DNA of 64,000 nucleotides. Origin: Treponema denticola. Its GTDB lineage: Bacteria > Spirochaetota > Spirochaetia > Treponematales > Treponemataceae. The stretch is from contig NZ_CP051302.1 in NCBI RefSeq assembly GCF_024181405.1, forward strand, positions 2,480,001 through 2,544,000, written 5' to 3'. The notes beneath the pieces were generated by a model. That model was not told the origin of the DNA. It saw only the letters and a list, made by a program, of their open reading frames with translations, and ran no database searches. Shown one piece after another: positions 1-6,409 of this stretch (position 1 is its first letter; every line of letters starts with the position of its first letter). A program made the translations under genes and the position numbers.

Positions 1-356
1 AAGAATCTGAGCTTAATGGTACTTATGTTTTGGATGAAAAGAGATATATTTATGCAGATGGAAATGGCTGGTATGTTAATAAAAAGAACAATGAAGATAA
101 TAAAGCACATTTTTGGTTTGGTGTAATTCCAAATGATAAATCTTTTATTTCTAAAATTCTTTTTGAAGTTTTACAACATTCAGTAAAAGATTACGAAAAA
201 ATTTGTTTTGAGAAAGAGAAAGACTATTGTAATAACATAATCATAGATGACTTAGATTTAGACAAAGAAATTCTTGCACAAAAACTCTCTCGTGAAGAAC
301 AAATTCAAAAGGTTAAAGATTGGTTAAATGATATTAATAAACAAATGAACGCCTAA
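1..356 (+). CDS. Hypothetical protein, 5' end outside window
   Basis: The reading frame is open from base 3, so this is the C-terminal part (about 117 codons visible) of a gene that begins before the window. A TTG at base 30 has no Shine-Dalgarno sequence, which argues that it is not the true start. The visible part is rich in Lys, Asp, Asn and aromatic residues and ends in a charged helix. No known domain is recognised. It is followed by a CCTAAC-type element and then a toxin-antitoxin pair, as expected for one cassette in an integron array. Function unknown. Confidence 0.55.
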   Translation, partial: ESELNGTYVLDEKRYIYADGNGWYVNKKNNEDNKAHFWFGVIPNDKSFISKILFEVLQHSVKDYEKICFEKEKDYCNNIIIDDLDLDKEILAQKLSREEQIQKVKDWLNDINKQMNA

Positions 357-425
357 CATAGTTTTTAAATCCATTTACAGATTAAAGCACCTGTAATACC
401 GATGTCTATAACACGGATAACGAAT
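352..425 (+). repeat. Possible degenerate attC (cassette end)
   Basis: Directly at the preceding stop codon lies GCCTAACATAG, which resembles the R'' end of the two better attC candidates further right (AGCTAACA, GCATAACT). A short stem TTACAG/CTGTAA follows. I could not find a convincing complementary R' half with a GTT core, so this may be a damaged site or chance. Confidence 0.25.
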
Positions 426-524
426 CAAATTTTACTATTAATTCTGTGGTAATAAGTTAATAAAATTCTTTTGATAATATTAAATAAATTAACACCTGAC
501 TTAATCTTTCAAAAAATGAATTTG

Positions 525-554
525 TTGACAAAATCAAGAAAAATACTGTATAAT
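525..554 (+). promoter_or_regulatory. Consensus promoter giving a leaderless mRNA
   Basis: TTGACA (525-530), an 18-bp spacer and TATAAT (549-554) form a consensus vegetative promoter. The ATG of the next gene is at 561, seven bases after the -10 box, where transcription should start. The mRNA would therefore begin at or next to the start codon. Confidence 0.7.
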
Positions 555-560
555 CATAAT

Positions 561-848
561 ATGAAGTTTAAAGTACAGAAAATTCCTGAAGCAGAAAAAG
601 AATATTTAGAATTAACAGATATTCAAAGAAAAATATTAGATAGAGATATTGAAACTATCGGCATAGAATTCGTAAAACGTAGATTTTTAAGAAACGGAAT
701 TTTTGAAATTAAAAGTAATGATGTTAGAGCTTTGTTTAAATATAAAGAAAATGCGATTATTCTTATAGGGTTAATATATGTAAAAAAAAGCCGTAGAGCA
801 CCTGATGATGTAATAAGGCTTGCTAAAACTAGATTGAAAGGAAAATAG
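561..848 (+). CDS. RelE/HigB-type toxin (Gp49-like)
   Basis: A 95-residue basic protein resembling the phage-derived Gp49-like/HigB branch of the RelE toxin superfamily, whose members cut mRNA on the ribosome. Visible signs are the N-terminal strand (KFKVQKIP), the segment FVKRRFLRNGIFEIKSNDVRALF with the family's compact basic surface, then a hydrophobic strand (AIILIGLIYVKKS) and a basic C-terminal tail. The frame is also open upstream, but ATG 561 is chosen because a consensus promoter ends seven bases before it. The toxin comes first and the antitoxin second, as in HigBA systems, with two bases between the genes. Activity is inferred from family only. Confidence 0.7.
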   Translation: MKFKVQKIPEAEKEYLELTDIQRKILDRDIETIGIEFVKRRFLRNGIFEIKSNDVRALFKYKENAIILIGLIYVKKSRRAPDDVIRLAKTRLKGK

Positions 849-850
849 CT

Positions 851-1156
851 ATGGATTATGTTTTTGTAAAAGATACGGAAGGATTTGTCGTTAAAAAGTT
901 AAAATCACAGGTAGAATTTGATGAAAAGATAATTTCTGAGGCGGAATATAAAGAATTGTCAGGTGATAATTATTATGAAATTCATTTTGGGCATGGAGGT
1001 AAAAGACCCGGAGCCGGTAGAAAACAAAAACTAGGCTCGCCCTTAAAATTTCAGATTAGGGTAACGGAAGAAGAAAAAAAATTTATCAGCTATGCGCGTG
1101 AACATAACTTTGATTATAAAAAAGTTATGGAACAAAATCGTATTACAGGGCAGTGA
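851..1156 (+). CDS. Antitoxin partner of the HigB-like toxin
   Basis: This 101-residue protein follows the toxin gene by two bases and is almost certainly co-transcribed and translationally coupled. The N-terminal half is acidic and probably contacts the toxin. Residues 51-58 form the Gly/Arg motif KRPGAGRK, common in small proteins paired with Gp49-like toxins. Residues 66-91 (strand FQIRV, then two short helices) look like a ribbon-helix-helix DNA-binding unit. The likely role is to neutralise the toxin and repress the operon. The assignment rests on gene order and motif, not on a recognised named family. Confidence 0.6.
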   Translation: MDYVFVKDTEGFVVKKLKSQVEFDEKIISEAEYKELSGDNYYEIHFGHGGKRPGAGRKQKLGSPLKFQIRVTEEEKKFISYAREHNFDYKKVMEQNRITGQ

Positions 1157-1211
1157 AAAAAATCTTTATAAATTACTATAAATTGACAAACAGGCTATTT
1201 AAATATACAAT
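1157..1211 (+). promoter_or_regulatory. Promoter with a 34-bp repeated element (copy 1)
   Basis: Positions 1157-1190 are identical over 34 bases to 4609-4642. The repeat ends in the -35 box TTGACA (1183-1188). A 17-bp spacer leads to TACAAT (1206-1211). It drives the RelB-like gene that follows, while copy 2 drives a Phd-like antitoxin, so the same promoter module serves two unrelated antitoxin families. Confidence 0.65.
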
Positions 1212-1260
1212 ATTAATACAAATGTATGTATAGTAAATACTTAAAAAAGGAGGGATAAAT

Positions 1261-1521
1261 ACAGCACTTGTTCAAGTCAGAGTTGATGAAGCTCTAAAAG
1301 ATGAAGTTACTAATATCTATAATCATTACGGACTGGATTTATCTACAGCTATCAGGATTTTTATGAAAAAAACGGTTGCAGTTAATGGTCTTCCTTTCGA
1401 CCTTAGAGATGACTCAAACAAAAAAAATATCTGGCAATATTTTGGAAGCGGCAAAGATATCGAAATGAATATATCCGCTGAACCTGATTTTTCTGCTGAT
1501 ACAAAGCTGGAGGCAATGTGA
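1261..1521 (+). pseudogene. RelB/DinJ-family antitoxin lacking a start codon
   Basis: The translation from 1261 (ALVQVRVDEALKDEV, later GLDLSTAIRIFMKKTV and GLPFDL) is a clear RelB/DinJ antitoxin with its ribbon-helix-helix N-terminus, running to a stop at 1519. The expected ATG sits where ACA (1261-1263) is found, eight bases after a strong AGGAGGG. No ATG, GTG or TTG lies between the upstream in-frame stop at 1234 and this point. ATA at 1255 is too close to the ribosome site, and the first internal ATG (1363) would remove the DNA-binding arm. It is probably inactivated by point mutation, or uses a non-standard start. No RelE-type toxin follows. Confidence 0.65.
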
Positions 1522-1540
1522 AGTATTTTTTTATAGCGGA

Positions 1541-1618
1541 ACATTGATAACACACAATGTCGGGGAGTTTTCAAGAGTCGAAGGTTTATTAATTGAGGAT
1601 TGGACGATAGAAGTTTAA
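1541..1618 (+). pseudogene. C-terminal remnant of a VapC-type PIN toxin
   Basis: The frame 1541-1618 reads TLITHNVGEFSRVEGLLIEDW plus five residues and a stop. ITHNxxxFxRVxGLxIEDW is the characteristic end of VapC PIN-domain ribonucleases. No upstream PIN sequence with the catalytic acidic residues is present; the preceding bases belong to the RelB-like remnant. The piece is therefore a deletion scar, and RelB and VapC are not natural partners, so the junction looks recombined. Confidence 0.65.
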
Positions 1619-1641
1619 GGAAAATATTATGGAGGGCAATT

Positions 1642-1851
1642 ATGAGAGAAGAATATGATTTTTCAAAAGCTATTAAAAACTCTTATGTTGATAGGCTAAA
1701 GAAGCAGATAACAATACGTCTCGATGACGATATTATTGCATATTTTAAAAATATGGCTGAAAATTCAGGAATACCGTATCAAAATTTAATCAATTTGTAT
1801 CTTAAAGACTGCACAAAAAAGAAAAAGAAATTAGACATACAATTTTCATAA
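1642..1851 (+). CDS. BrnA-like antitoxin without toxin
   Basis: A 69-residue protein with the features of BrnA antitoxins: YDFSKAIKNSYVDRLKKQITIRLDDD followed by IAYFKNMAENSGIPYQNLINLYLKDC. The strand KQITIRL and the following helices form a ribbon-helix-helix DNA-binding domain. The start at 1642 is preceded by GGAGGG (1631-1636). In BrnTA operons the toxin gene BrnT normally lies immediately upstream; here that place is taken by the VapC scar, so this is an orphan antitoxin. It could still act as a repressor or neutralise a toxin encoded elsewhere. Confidence 0.7.
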   Translation: MREEYDFSKAIKNSYVDRLKKQITIRLDDDIIAYFKNMAENSGIPYQNLINLYLKDCTKKKKKLDIQFS

Positions 1852-2241
1852 AAGTCTTTTTTCCCTCCTTTTTTAAATAATTTTTCAGATTATATGAACC
1901 TATGGAATTAAAATCATAACCGATTGAAATCGACTGACTTAAAACAGAATTGATTTTATTCGTGCGGAGGGTTTAATACCCCGACGCTTGCGTCGTAACG
2001 AAGGGTATTAAAGCCGACTGCAACCTCCTTATAAGAACATACAGTGCGAAACATTGAGCACTGTGCCCCGATGCTCTGCATCGGGGTTGTTGATTGCAGC
2101 CTCTTTTAGTTAAACAGTTTGAAAATCTCTAAAATATTAGATTAACATATTGTAAAAAGTTGTATTTTGTGGTATTATAATTATAGGCATAAAGAATGTT
2201 AGCTATATGATGTTATTATATTGTTATTGGAGAACATAAAA
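1852..2241. other. Intergenic region with three perfect hairpins
   Basis: No gene is visible here. Three perfect inverted repeats stand out: TTTAATACCC (1972-1981) with GGGTATTAAA (2003-2012), itself enclosing GACGC/GCGTC (1983-1994); ACAGTGC (2041-2047) with GCACTGT (2058-2064); and CCCCGATGC (2066-2074) with GCATCGGGG (2078-2086). GAYTGCARCCTC occurs at both 2015 and 2092. The GC content of these stems is well above the surroundings. They could be cassette recombination sites, REP-like elements or RNA structures. Confidence 0.5.
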
Positions 2242-2994
2242 ATGCTAGAAGAAAGTTTCATTTATAACTATGTGAAAGAAAGATATGAATATGAGCAAGA
2301 ACGAAAAAATCAATTAAATAATATGATTTCGATACCTCTAGGGTTAATATCTGTATTATTTGGTTTTTTAGCTTATTTTTTCGGAAATCTCCCACCATCC
2401 AATAGTGCTAGGATACTGTTACTAATATTTTATTTTTTTTTAGTATTGTCAATATTAGCTTTGATAAATTGTATAATATTTTTTGTTCGTCATCAAATTG
2501 GATATGATTATGCATATATTGCAGATCCTAACGATATAGATAATTACAAAAAACGCTTGATAGAATATTATAAAACACAGGGGAAGACTAATATATGTGA
2601 ATTGGTTACAGGTGAGCTTAGAGAGACATTATATAATTTTTATCTAGATGGGAGTCAGATAAATATAAAAAATAATGAAAAGAAGATTAAGATGTATAGA
2701 AGTCTAATTATATCAATTATTATAAACATCATTTTATTTTCTATAACATTTTGTTTTAGATTTTTTCTACCAGAAACAATTTCTCCTGCTGTAAAAATCA
2801 ATTCAGATAGACCTATAGTTTTTTCTGTAGATGGCAAGATTCCAATCCATATAAATGATCCGTTAACTATTGAGAATGATATTCATATTTTATTAAAAGA
2901 AACAGCAAATATAAAAATAACTAATCCTGTAACAATAAAAAATGATGAAGACAATTCTATAACTAATAATTTAAAGGAGGAGGAAAATGAGTAA
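2242..2994 (+). CDS. Membrane protein of unknown function (cassette)
   Basis: A 250-residue protein with three predicted membrane segments at about 29-48, 57-82 and 154-176. A charged loop of about 70 residues lies between the second and third, and a polar C-terminal tail of about 75 residues is rich in Asn, Ile and Asp with strand-like repeats (KINSD, HINDP, KITNP). ATG 2242 is preferred because TTGGAGA lies nine bases upstream. It overlaps the next small gene by eight bases and shares a probable integron cassette with it. No family is recognised. Confidence 0.6.
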   Translation: MLEESFIYNYVKERYEYEQERKNQLNNMISIPLGLISVLFGFLAYFFGNLPPSNSARILLLIFYFFLVLSILALINCIIFFVRHQIGYDYAYIADPNDIDNYKKRLIEYYKTQGKTNICELVTGELRETLYNFYLDGSQINIKNNEKKIKMYRSLIISIIINIILFSITFCFRFFLPETISPAVKINSDRPIVFSVDGKIPIHINDPLTIENDIHILLKETANIKITNPVTIKNDEDNSITNNLKEEENE

Positions 2995-3163
2995 TGAAAA
3001 AGAAAAAAATAACACTCAAAAACCAGTCAATTCTGTGGATACCTCAAAAAAACCAGAAAGACCACAATTGAAAATGGTAACTGAAAGTTATAATCCTTTT
3101 GATTCTCTTATAAGAGACGAACAGGAAAAAAACTTTTCTAAAGAAAAAAGAAGCAATAGCTAA
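2987..3163 (+). CDS. Small hydrophilic protein, 58 residues
   Basis: It begins inside the end of the membrane-protein gene (eight-base overlap) behind AAGGAGGAGG, one of the strongest ribosome-binding sites in this region. The product is highly charged, Lys/Glu/Asn-rich and without hydrophobic stretches (MSNEKEKNNTQKP to FSKEKRSNS). Its stop codon lies inside the left end of the attC candidate at 3158, the usual position of the last ORF in a cassette. Probably a soluble partner of the membrane protein. No known family. Confidence 0.6.
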   Translation: MSNEKEKNNTQKPVNSVDTSKKPERPQLKMVTESYNPFDSLIRDEQEKNFSKEKRSNS

Positions 3164-3223
3164 CACTGTTTTCAAAGCTGACAAACCGGTCGAGCCGGTT
3201 TGCGGTTTAAAACAATGTTATGT
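3158..3223 (+). repeat. Integron attC site candidate
   Basis: An imperfect inverted repeat of 66 bases. The left arm begins AGCTAACACTGTTTT and the right arm ends AAAACAATGTTATGT. The inner arms ACAAACCGG and CCGGTTTG pair around a 4-6 base loop, with unpaired bases between the arms, as in attC sites of gene cassettes. The left end (R'') overlaps the stop of the preceding small gene, and the GTT at the right end would be the R' cleavage triplet. Orientation implies cassettes read left to right. Confidence 0.65.
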
Positions 3224-3243
3224 AGACTCTTCTGGCGGAAAAA

Positions 3244-4188
3244 ATGAATAATTTACGAGGTTCCTTATATGGAATTTTTGACAGCCTTATTTCTGAAAAA
3301 GAAAATACCATCAACATTAGATTGCTTGAAACCAAACCAATCAGTTTTGACTTGATATTTAATGATGAATTTTATAATCAAAATATTAAAAAGGTTTTAA
3401 GTGATATCGAATTAAAATATACAAACTATTCTGATCGGGAAATGATTTATTTTATTTGTGTGCGAAAAAAAATTAGATTCATTCCAAAGCAGTACAACAA
3501 AAAGTATTTTACAATAGCGTTATTCAAGGATGAAAAAAAAGTCGAAAGAGTTATTAAAATACCTTTTGCGAGAATCTATCAGATGTTAGCAAAAGATCGA
3601 TATCCTGATGAAATAGTTGTGACTGAAAACAAGATTGTATTTCAGTTTGGTGAAGATGTTATTCATCAGTATATATATGATGTGGCAGATTACTTGAAGA
3701 TTGATTTAAGTAATTCATCTAAAATTGTTTATGTTGGAGAAACTGATTTTCCACTCGACCGCCCCTTTGATAAAGCACATTTAGGTATGATGAGAGCAAT
3801 ATATAACTATAAGAACTTTGGAAATGATATTTTTATATACTATAATCTTTTCCAAGTTAATTTTATTAGTATTAATGATACACTTATTAATTACATTGCC
3901 AGTAATGGACTTCTTGATTATATCGATAAGAGAGCAGAAGCTCGGTTTATTCAAAATGCCTTAATATGGCATTTACTACCATCAAATTATAGTAAGAATT
4001 ATAGAACTGAAATTGGTGAACTTAAAAATACACTTAACACGTTGAAGAAAAAAATAAATTTAAAGGAAGTAGTCATTAGCTATGAAGTTGATTGGGAATC
4101 TGATATGTACTTGTTTCATTCCGATTTAATTAAGCATACAAGAAATATTGGTTTCAAAATATCAGAGAATGAGAATATATTCGCATAA
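3244..4188 (+). CDS. Cassette protein, possible divergent GIY-YIG nuclease
   Basis: A 314-residue protein lying exactly between two attC candidates, so it is a single-gene cassette. Nothing is recognised in residues 1-155. From 160 the pattern is IVYVGET (161-167), R173, H179, then E232 and N248/N252 in EARFIQNALIWHLLPSN. This order (strand ending YxGxT, Arg, His, Glu, Asn) matches the catalytic layout of GIY-YIG nucleases, although the first GIY strand is unclear. The ribosome site is weak. Assignment as a nuclease is inference; a structural prediction would settle it. Confidence 0.55.
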   Translation: MNNLRGSLYGIFDSLISEKENTINIRLLETKPISFDLIFNDEFYNQNIKKVLSDIELKYTNYSDREMIYFICVRKKIRFIPKQYNKKYFTIALFKDEKKVERVIKIPFARIYQMLAKDRYPDEIVVTENKIVFQFGEDVIHQYIYDVADYLKIDLSNSSKIVYVGETDFPLDRPFDKAHLGMMRAIYNYKNFGNDIFIYYNLFQVNFISINDTLINYIASNGLLDYIDKRAEARFIQNALIWHLLPSNYSKNYRTEIGELKNTLNTLKKKINLKEVVISYEVDWESDMYLFHSDLIKHTRNIGFKISENENIFA

Positions 4189-4250
4189 CTTCCGTTTCAA
4201 CTTGATATTACGGATAAGCCTTGTTGCAAGTCAAGCGGAAGTTCAACATA
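4182..4250 (+). repeat. Integron attC site candidate
   Basis: The left arm GCATAACTTCCGTTTCAACTTG pairs imperfectly with the right arm CAAGTCAAGCGGAAGTTCAACAT across a loop of about 24 bases. Mispaired bases are spread through the stem as in other attC sites. The left end includes the stop codon of the preceding gene (TAA 4186-4188). Together with 3158-3223 it delimits the 3244-4188 gene as one cassette of about 1.0 kb. Confidence 0.6.
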
Positions 4251-4294
4251 CAGTCCTATGGACGGGTAATGGAAATTAATAGAAGTATATTTTA

Positions 4295-4402
4295 ATGTCA
4301 AAGCAAAATATCTATAATAACGAAATCTTTTTTAAAGGCTATAAAACAATCGGGCAGAGAAAAGTGCTGTAATAAATAATTGATTTTGGAGAACCACTAG
4401 GA
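4295..4402 (+). pseudogene. Remnant of a class I SAM methyltransferase
   Basis: ATG 4295 opens 25 codons: MSKQNIYNNEIFFKGYKTIG, then QRKVL and a stop. This is the usual N-terminus of a family of small SAM-dependent methyltransferases (NIYDNExFFxGYKxLR). The glycine-rich SAM-binding segment that should follow is absent. About seven bases later IDFGEPL (4379-4399) resembles the C-terminal part of the same family. The simplest reading is a large internal deletion leaving both ends. No functional product is expected. Confidence 0.5.
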
Positions 4403-4458
4403 AGTTGCCTCAAAAAATTCTGTATCAATAATACATCTTTTAGGTGCTGTAAATAAAT

Positions 4459-4548
4459 TCTGTTTTAAAAGAAACATTTGAAAAATTTTCAGAAGAAAAC
4501 TACCAAAAACTTGTAGAAGCAGTTATAAAACTTATCTCAAACAAATAA
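4459..4548 (+). pseudogene. Unidentified C-terminal gene fragment
   Basis: From 4459 the frame reads SVLKETFEKFSEENYQKLVE followed by AVIKLISNK and a stop at 4546. It looks like an ordinary amphipathic C-terminal helix of a protein but has no start codon or ribosome site. It lies directly after the methyltransferase remnant. Family not recognised; it supports this 430-bp stretch being a graveyard of cassette debris. Confidence 0.4.
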
Positions 4549-4608
4549 ATCAAATAAAATCCGCCTTAACCTGACATTACATGGTAATTATGAGTATGGA
4601 AACCTATG

Positions 4609-4663
4609 AAAAAATCTTTATAAATTACTATAAATTGACAAATCGCACTATAAATAGTACTAT
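4609..4663 (+). promoter_or_regulatory. Promoter with a 34-bp repeated element (copy 2)
   Basis: Bases 4609-4642 are identical to 1157-1190 and end in TTGACA (4635-4640). After 17 bases comes TACTAT (4658-4663). The promoter drives the Phd-like antitoxin operon, and its -10 box lies inside the palindrome at 4645-4672. Confidence 0.65.
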
Positions 4664-4672
4664 TTATAGTGC
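4645..4672. promoter_or_regulatory. Perfect 28-bp palindromic operator
   Basis: Half site GCACTATAAATAGT is followed immediately by its exact reverse complement, with no spacer. The palindrome starts five bases after the -35 box, covers the -10 region and probable transcription start, and ends twelve bases before the antitoxin ATG. This is the expected position for autorepression by the Phd-type antitoxin and its toxin complex. Confidence 0.7.
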
Positions 4673-4683
4673 GGGGTGATTAT

Positions 4684-4941
4684 ATGAATATGACAATAAC
4701 TGCTAATGAGTTAAAAGTTAAGGGTGTAAGTTTAATTGATTCTGTAGTAGAAAAAAATGAAAGTGCAATTATTTCAGTTCATGGTAAAGATAAATATGTA
4801 GTTTTAAAAATTTCCGAATATAATAAATTGCGTGAATTAGAACTGGAAAATGCTATAAAAGAAACAAAAGCTGATATAGCATCAGGCAAATTTTATACCG
4901 ACGGGATATCTGAACATATGAAGAGAGTAAGCGGTGTATAA
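4684..4941 (+). CDS. Phd/YefM-family antitoxin
   Basis: An 85-residue protein with the Phd/YefM fold signature: MTITANELKVKGVSLIDSVVEKNESAIISVHGKDKYVVLKISEYNKLRE, where the N-terminal half dimerises and binds operator DNA. The C-terminal tail (about 60-85, TKADIASGKFYTDGISEHMK) should wrap the toxin. ATG 4684 is chosen over an upstream in-frame GTG (4669) because GGGGTGAT lies just before it and the GTG is inside the operator. It overlaps the toxin gene by eight bases. Expression is probably controlled by the palindrome at 4645-4672. Confidence 0.8.
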   Translation: MNMTITANELKVKGVSLIDSVVEKNESAIISVHGKDKYVVLKISEYNKLRELELENAIKETKADIASGKFYTDGISEHMKRVSGV

Positions 4942-5197
4942 AATCATTTTTACAGAATCCTATGAAGAAAAGGCAAAAAAATTCCTAAAAAAACATCCTG
5001 ATTTACAAAAACAATATCGGAAAACTTTAGAACTTATGGAATTAAACCCTTATCATCCTTCATTAAGATTACATAAATTTTTTGAGTTATTTTCCATTTC
5101 TATAAACATGCAATATAGGATAGCAATTGATTTTCAGATTGAAAATGAAACAATAATTCCAATAAACATTGGCGATCGTAAATTAATTTACGGATAG
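4934..5197 (+). CDS. RelE/YafQ-like toxin with a shortened central loop
   Basis: An 87-residue protein (YKIIFTESYEEKAKKFLKKHPDLQKQY, then LELMELNPYHPSLRLHK, then SISINMQYRIAIDF) in the RelE/YoeB-YafQ superfamily of mRNA-cleaving toxins. It starts with GTG inside the antitoxin gene, so translation is coupled. Relatives usually have a basic LKGKL-type segment between RLHxL and the strand SVSINxxYRI; here RLHKFFELFSISIN lacks four to five of those residues, including the lysines that often assist catalysis. The toxin may be weakened or inactive. Pairing with a Phd/YefM antitoxin is usual for this family. Confidence 0.7.
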   Translation: MYKIIFTESYEEKAKKFLKKHPDLQKQYRKTLELMELNPYHPSLRLHKFFELFSISINMQYRIAIDFQIENETIIPINIGDRKLIYG

Positions 5198-5332
5198 AAA
5201 AAAATCTTATAGACTTTGCTTCTGCAGATATAAACAATAGTCTTTATATATAATATTATTGTTTCAAAACCTTGTATTTTTGTGCAAAAAGCGATATTAT
5301 TATATAAAAATATTACTGAGAAGGGGAATAAA

Positions 5333-5992
5333 ATGGCTATTCGTAAAGTTCTTTTTTTAACACTCTTAATTATGATGCTTTCAAGCTGTACAACCTCCGG
5401 GTATGATAGTTTTCGAACAAGAGAAAGCTCCTTTAACCAAACACAAATCGTTACGAGTAATTCTGCTTTTTCAAAAGAAATGATAACAACAATCCTTGAA
5501 ACGAAATTTCCTCCAAATAAAATTGTTTCTATAGCGATTTTATTTATAGATAAGCAAAGTCCATATTCTGCAGATTTTTCTATTGAAATAATGAAAAAAA
5601 GTAATTTAATAAACGGAGTAGAAAAATTTGTTTCTGTACCATCAATAATGATACCAAATAAATTAACTTTTGATGATATTCAGCAAATTGGAATTCGCTC
5701 ACTTTGTGAATATACTTTAGTCTTTTATTCAGAATCAAGAACAGAGATGTCATTCACCCAATTTATAAAAGGAGAGATAGAATTTAAATCTGATGTTGAA
5801 TTTTCATTAATAGATAACCAAACGACTGCAGTAATTGCTTCTGATAGACTTGTAACAAAGATAATGAAAAAAAATAAGTTTTTTAACGATAAAATTATTG
5901 AACAAGCAAAAAATGAAGTATTTAATGAACAAGCAAATATTTTAGCAGTTAAATTAAATGCCCTTTTTAGTAGTAAATACCAAAAAAAGTAA
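5333..5992 (+). CDS. Putative lipoprotein of unknown function
   Basis: A 219-residue protein with a lipoprotein signal: basic start (MAIRKV), hydrophobic core and lipobox LSSC with Cys19 as lipidation site. ATG 5333 is preferred over an upstream in-frame GTG because AGAAGGGGAATAAA precedes it and the signal peptide then has normal length. The mature part alternates strands and helices, with no recognised domain; QQIGIRSLCEYTLVFYSE and the late DRLVTKIMKK helices are typical of periplasmic lipoproteins with TolB- or CsgG-like folds, but this is a guess. It is probably exposed in the periplasm or on the cell surface. Confidence 0.65.
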   Translation: MAIRKVLFLTLLIMMLSSCTTSGYDSFRTRESSFNQTQIVTSNSAFSKEMITTILETKFPPNKIVSIAILFIDKQSPYSADFSIEIMKKSNLINGVEKFVSVPSIMIPNKLTFDDIQQIGIRSLCEYTLVFYSESRTEMSFTQFIKGEIEFKSDVEFSLIDNQTTAVIASDRLVTKIMKKNKFFNDKIIEQAKNEVFNEQANILAVKLNALFSSKYQKK

Positions 5993-6016
5993 CCACTTAA
6001 AACAGATATATAAAAA

Positions 6017-6409
6017 ATGAGTGATACAAGAATTATTAACATTTCTAAAATAACAGCAAATGACTGTTATGAAATTTCAAAAAGCTTTGAAGAACAACAA
6101 TGGCAAAAACCAATTGAGCAATATATCCAATATATGTATGATCAAAACAATGGTTTAATTGATGTTCTATTGGCTAAAGATAATAATAAATTTGCAGGAT
6201 ATTGTATAATTCAATGGAAGTCAGAATACACATTCTTTTATAAAAATAATATTCCTGAAATAAAAGATTTGAATGTCTTAAAAAAGTACCAAAGAAAGGG
6301 AATTGCTACGACATTAATGGAAGAAGCGGAAAAACAAATTTTACATAAGTACAAGAATAAATGTAAATTCAAAGATGCAGAGCTGTTTTTTAAGAATGGT
6401 GCGAATTGA
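6017..6409 (+). CDS. GNAT acetyltransferase, probably truncated
   Basis: A 130-residue protein containing the acetyl-CoA binding motif of the GNAT fold: IKDLNVLKKYQRKGIATTLMEEAEKQI, where QRKGIA is the pyrophosphate loop. Full-length relatives continue for about 40-60 residues with motif B and the last strands (the ...YxxxGF region). Here motif A is followed only by a basic tail and a stop at 6407. The C-terminal acceptor-binding part is thus missing, most likely by deletion. Only 24 bases separate it from the lipoprotein gene and no good ribosome site is visible. Probably non-functional. Confidence 0.55.
   Translation: MSDTRIINISKITANDCYEISKSFEEQQWQKPIEQYIQYMYDQNNGLIDVLLAKDNNKFAGYCIIQWKSEYTFFYKNNIPEIKDLNVLKKYQRKGIATTLMEEAEKQILHKYKNKCKFKDAELFFKNGAN

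Noticed and set aside
5725..6042. Hydrophobic minus-strand frame opposite the lipoprotein gene
   Set aside because: Hydrophobicity is the complement of Lys/Glu/Asn codons on the plus strand; the plus-strand gene has a signal peptide and ribosome site.
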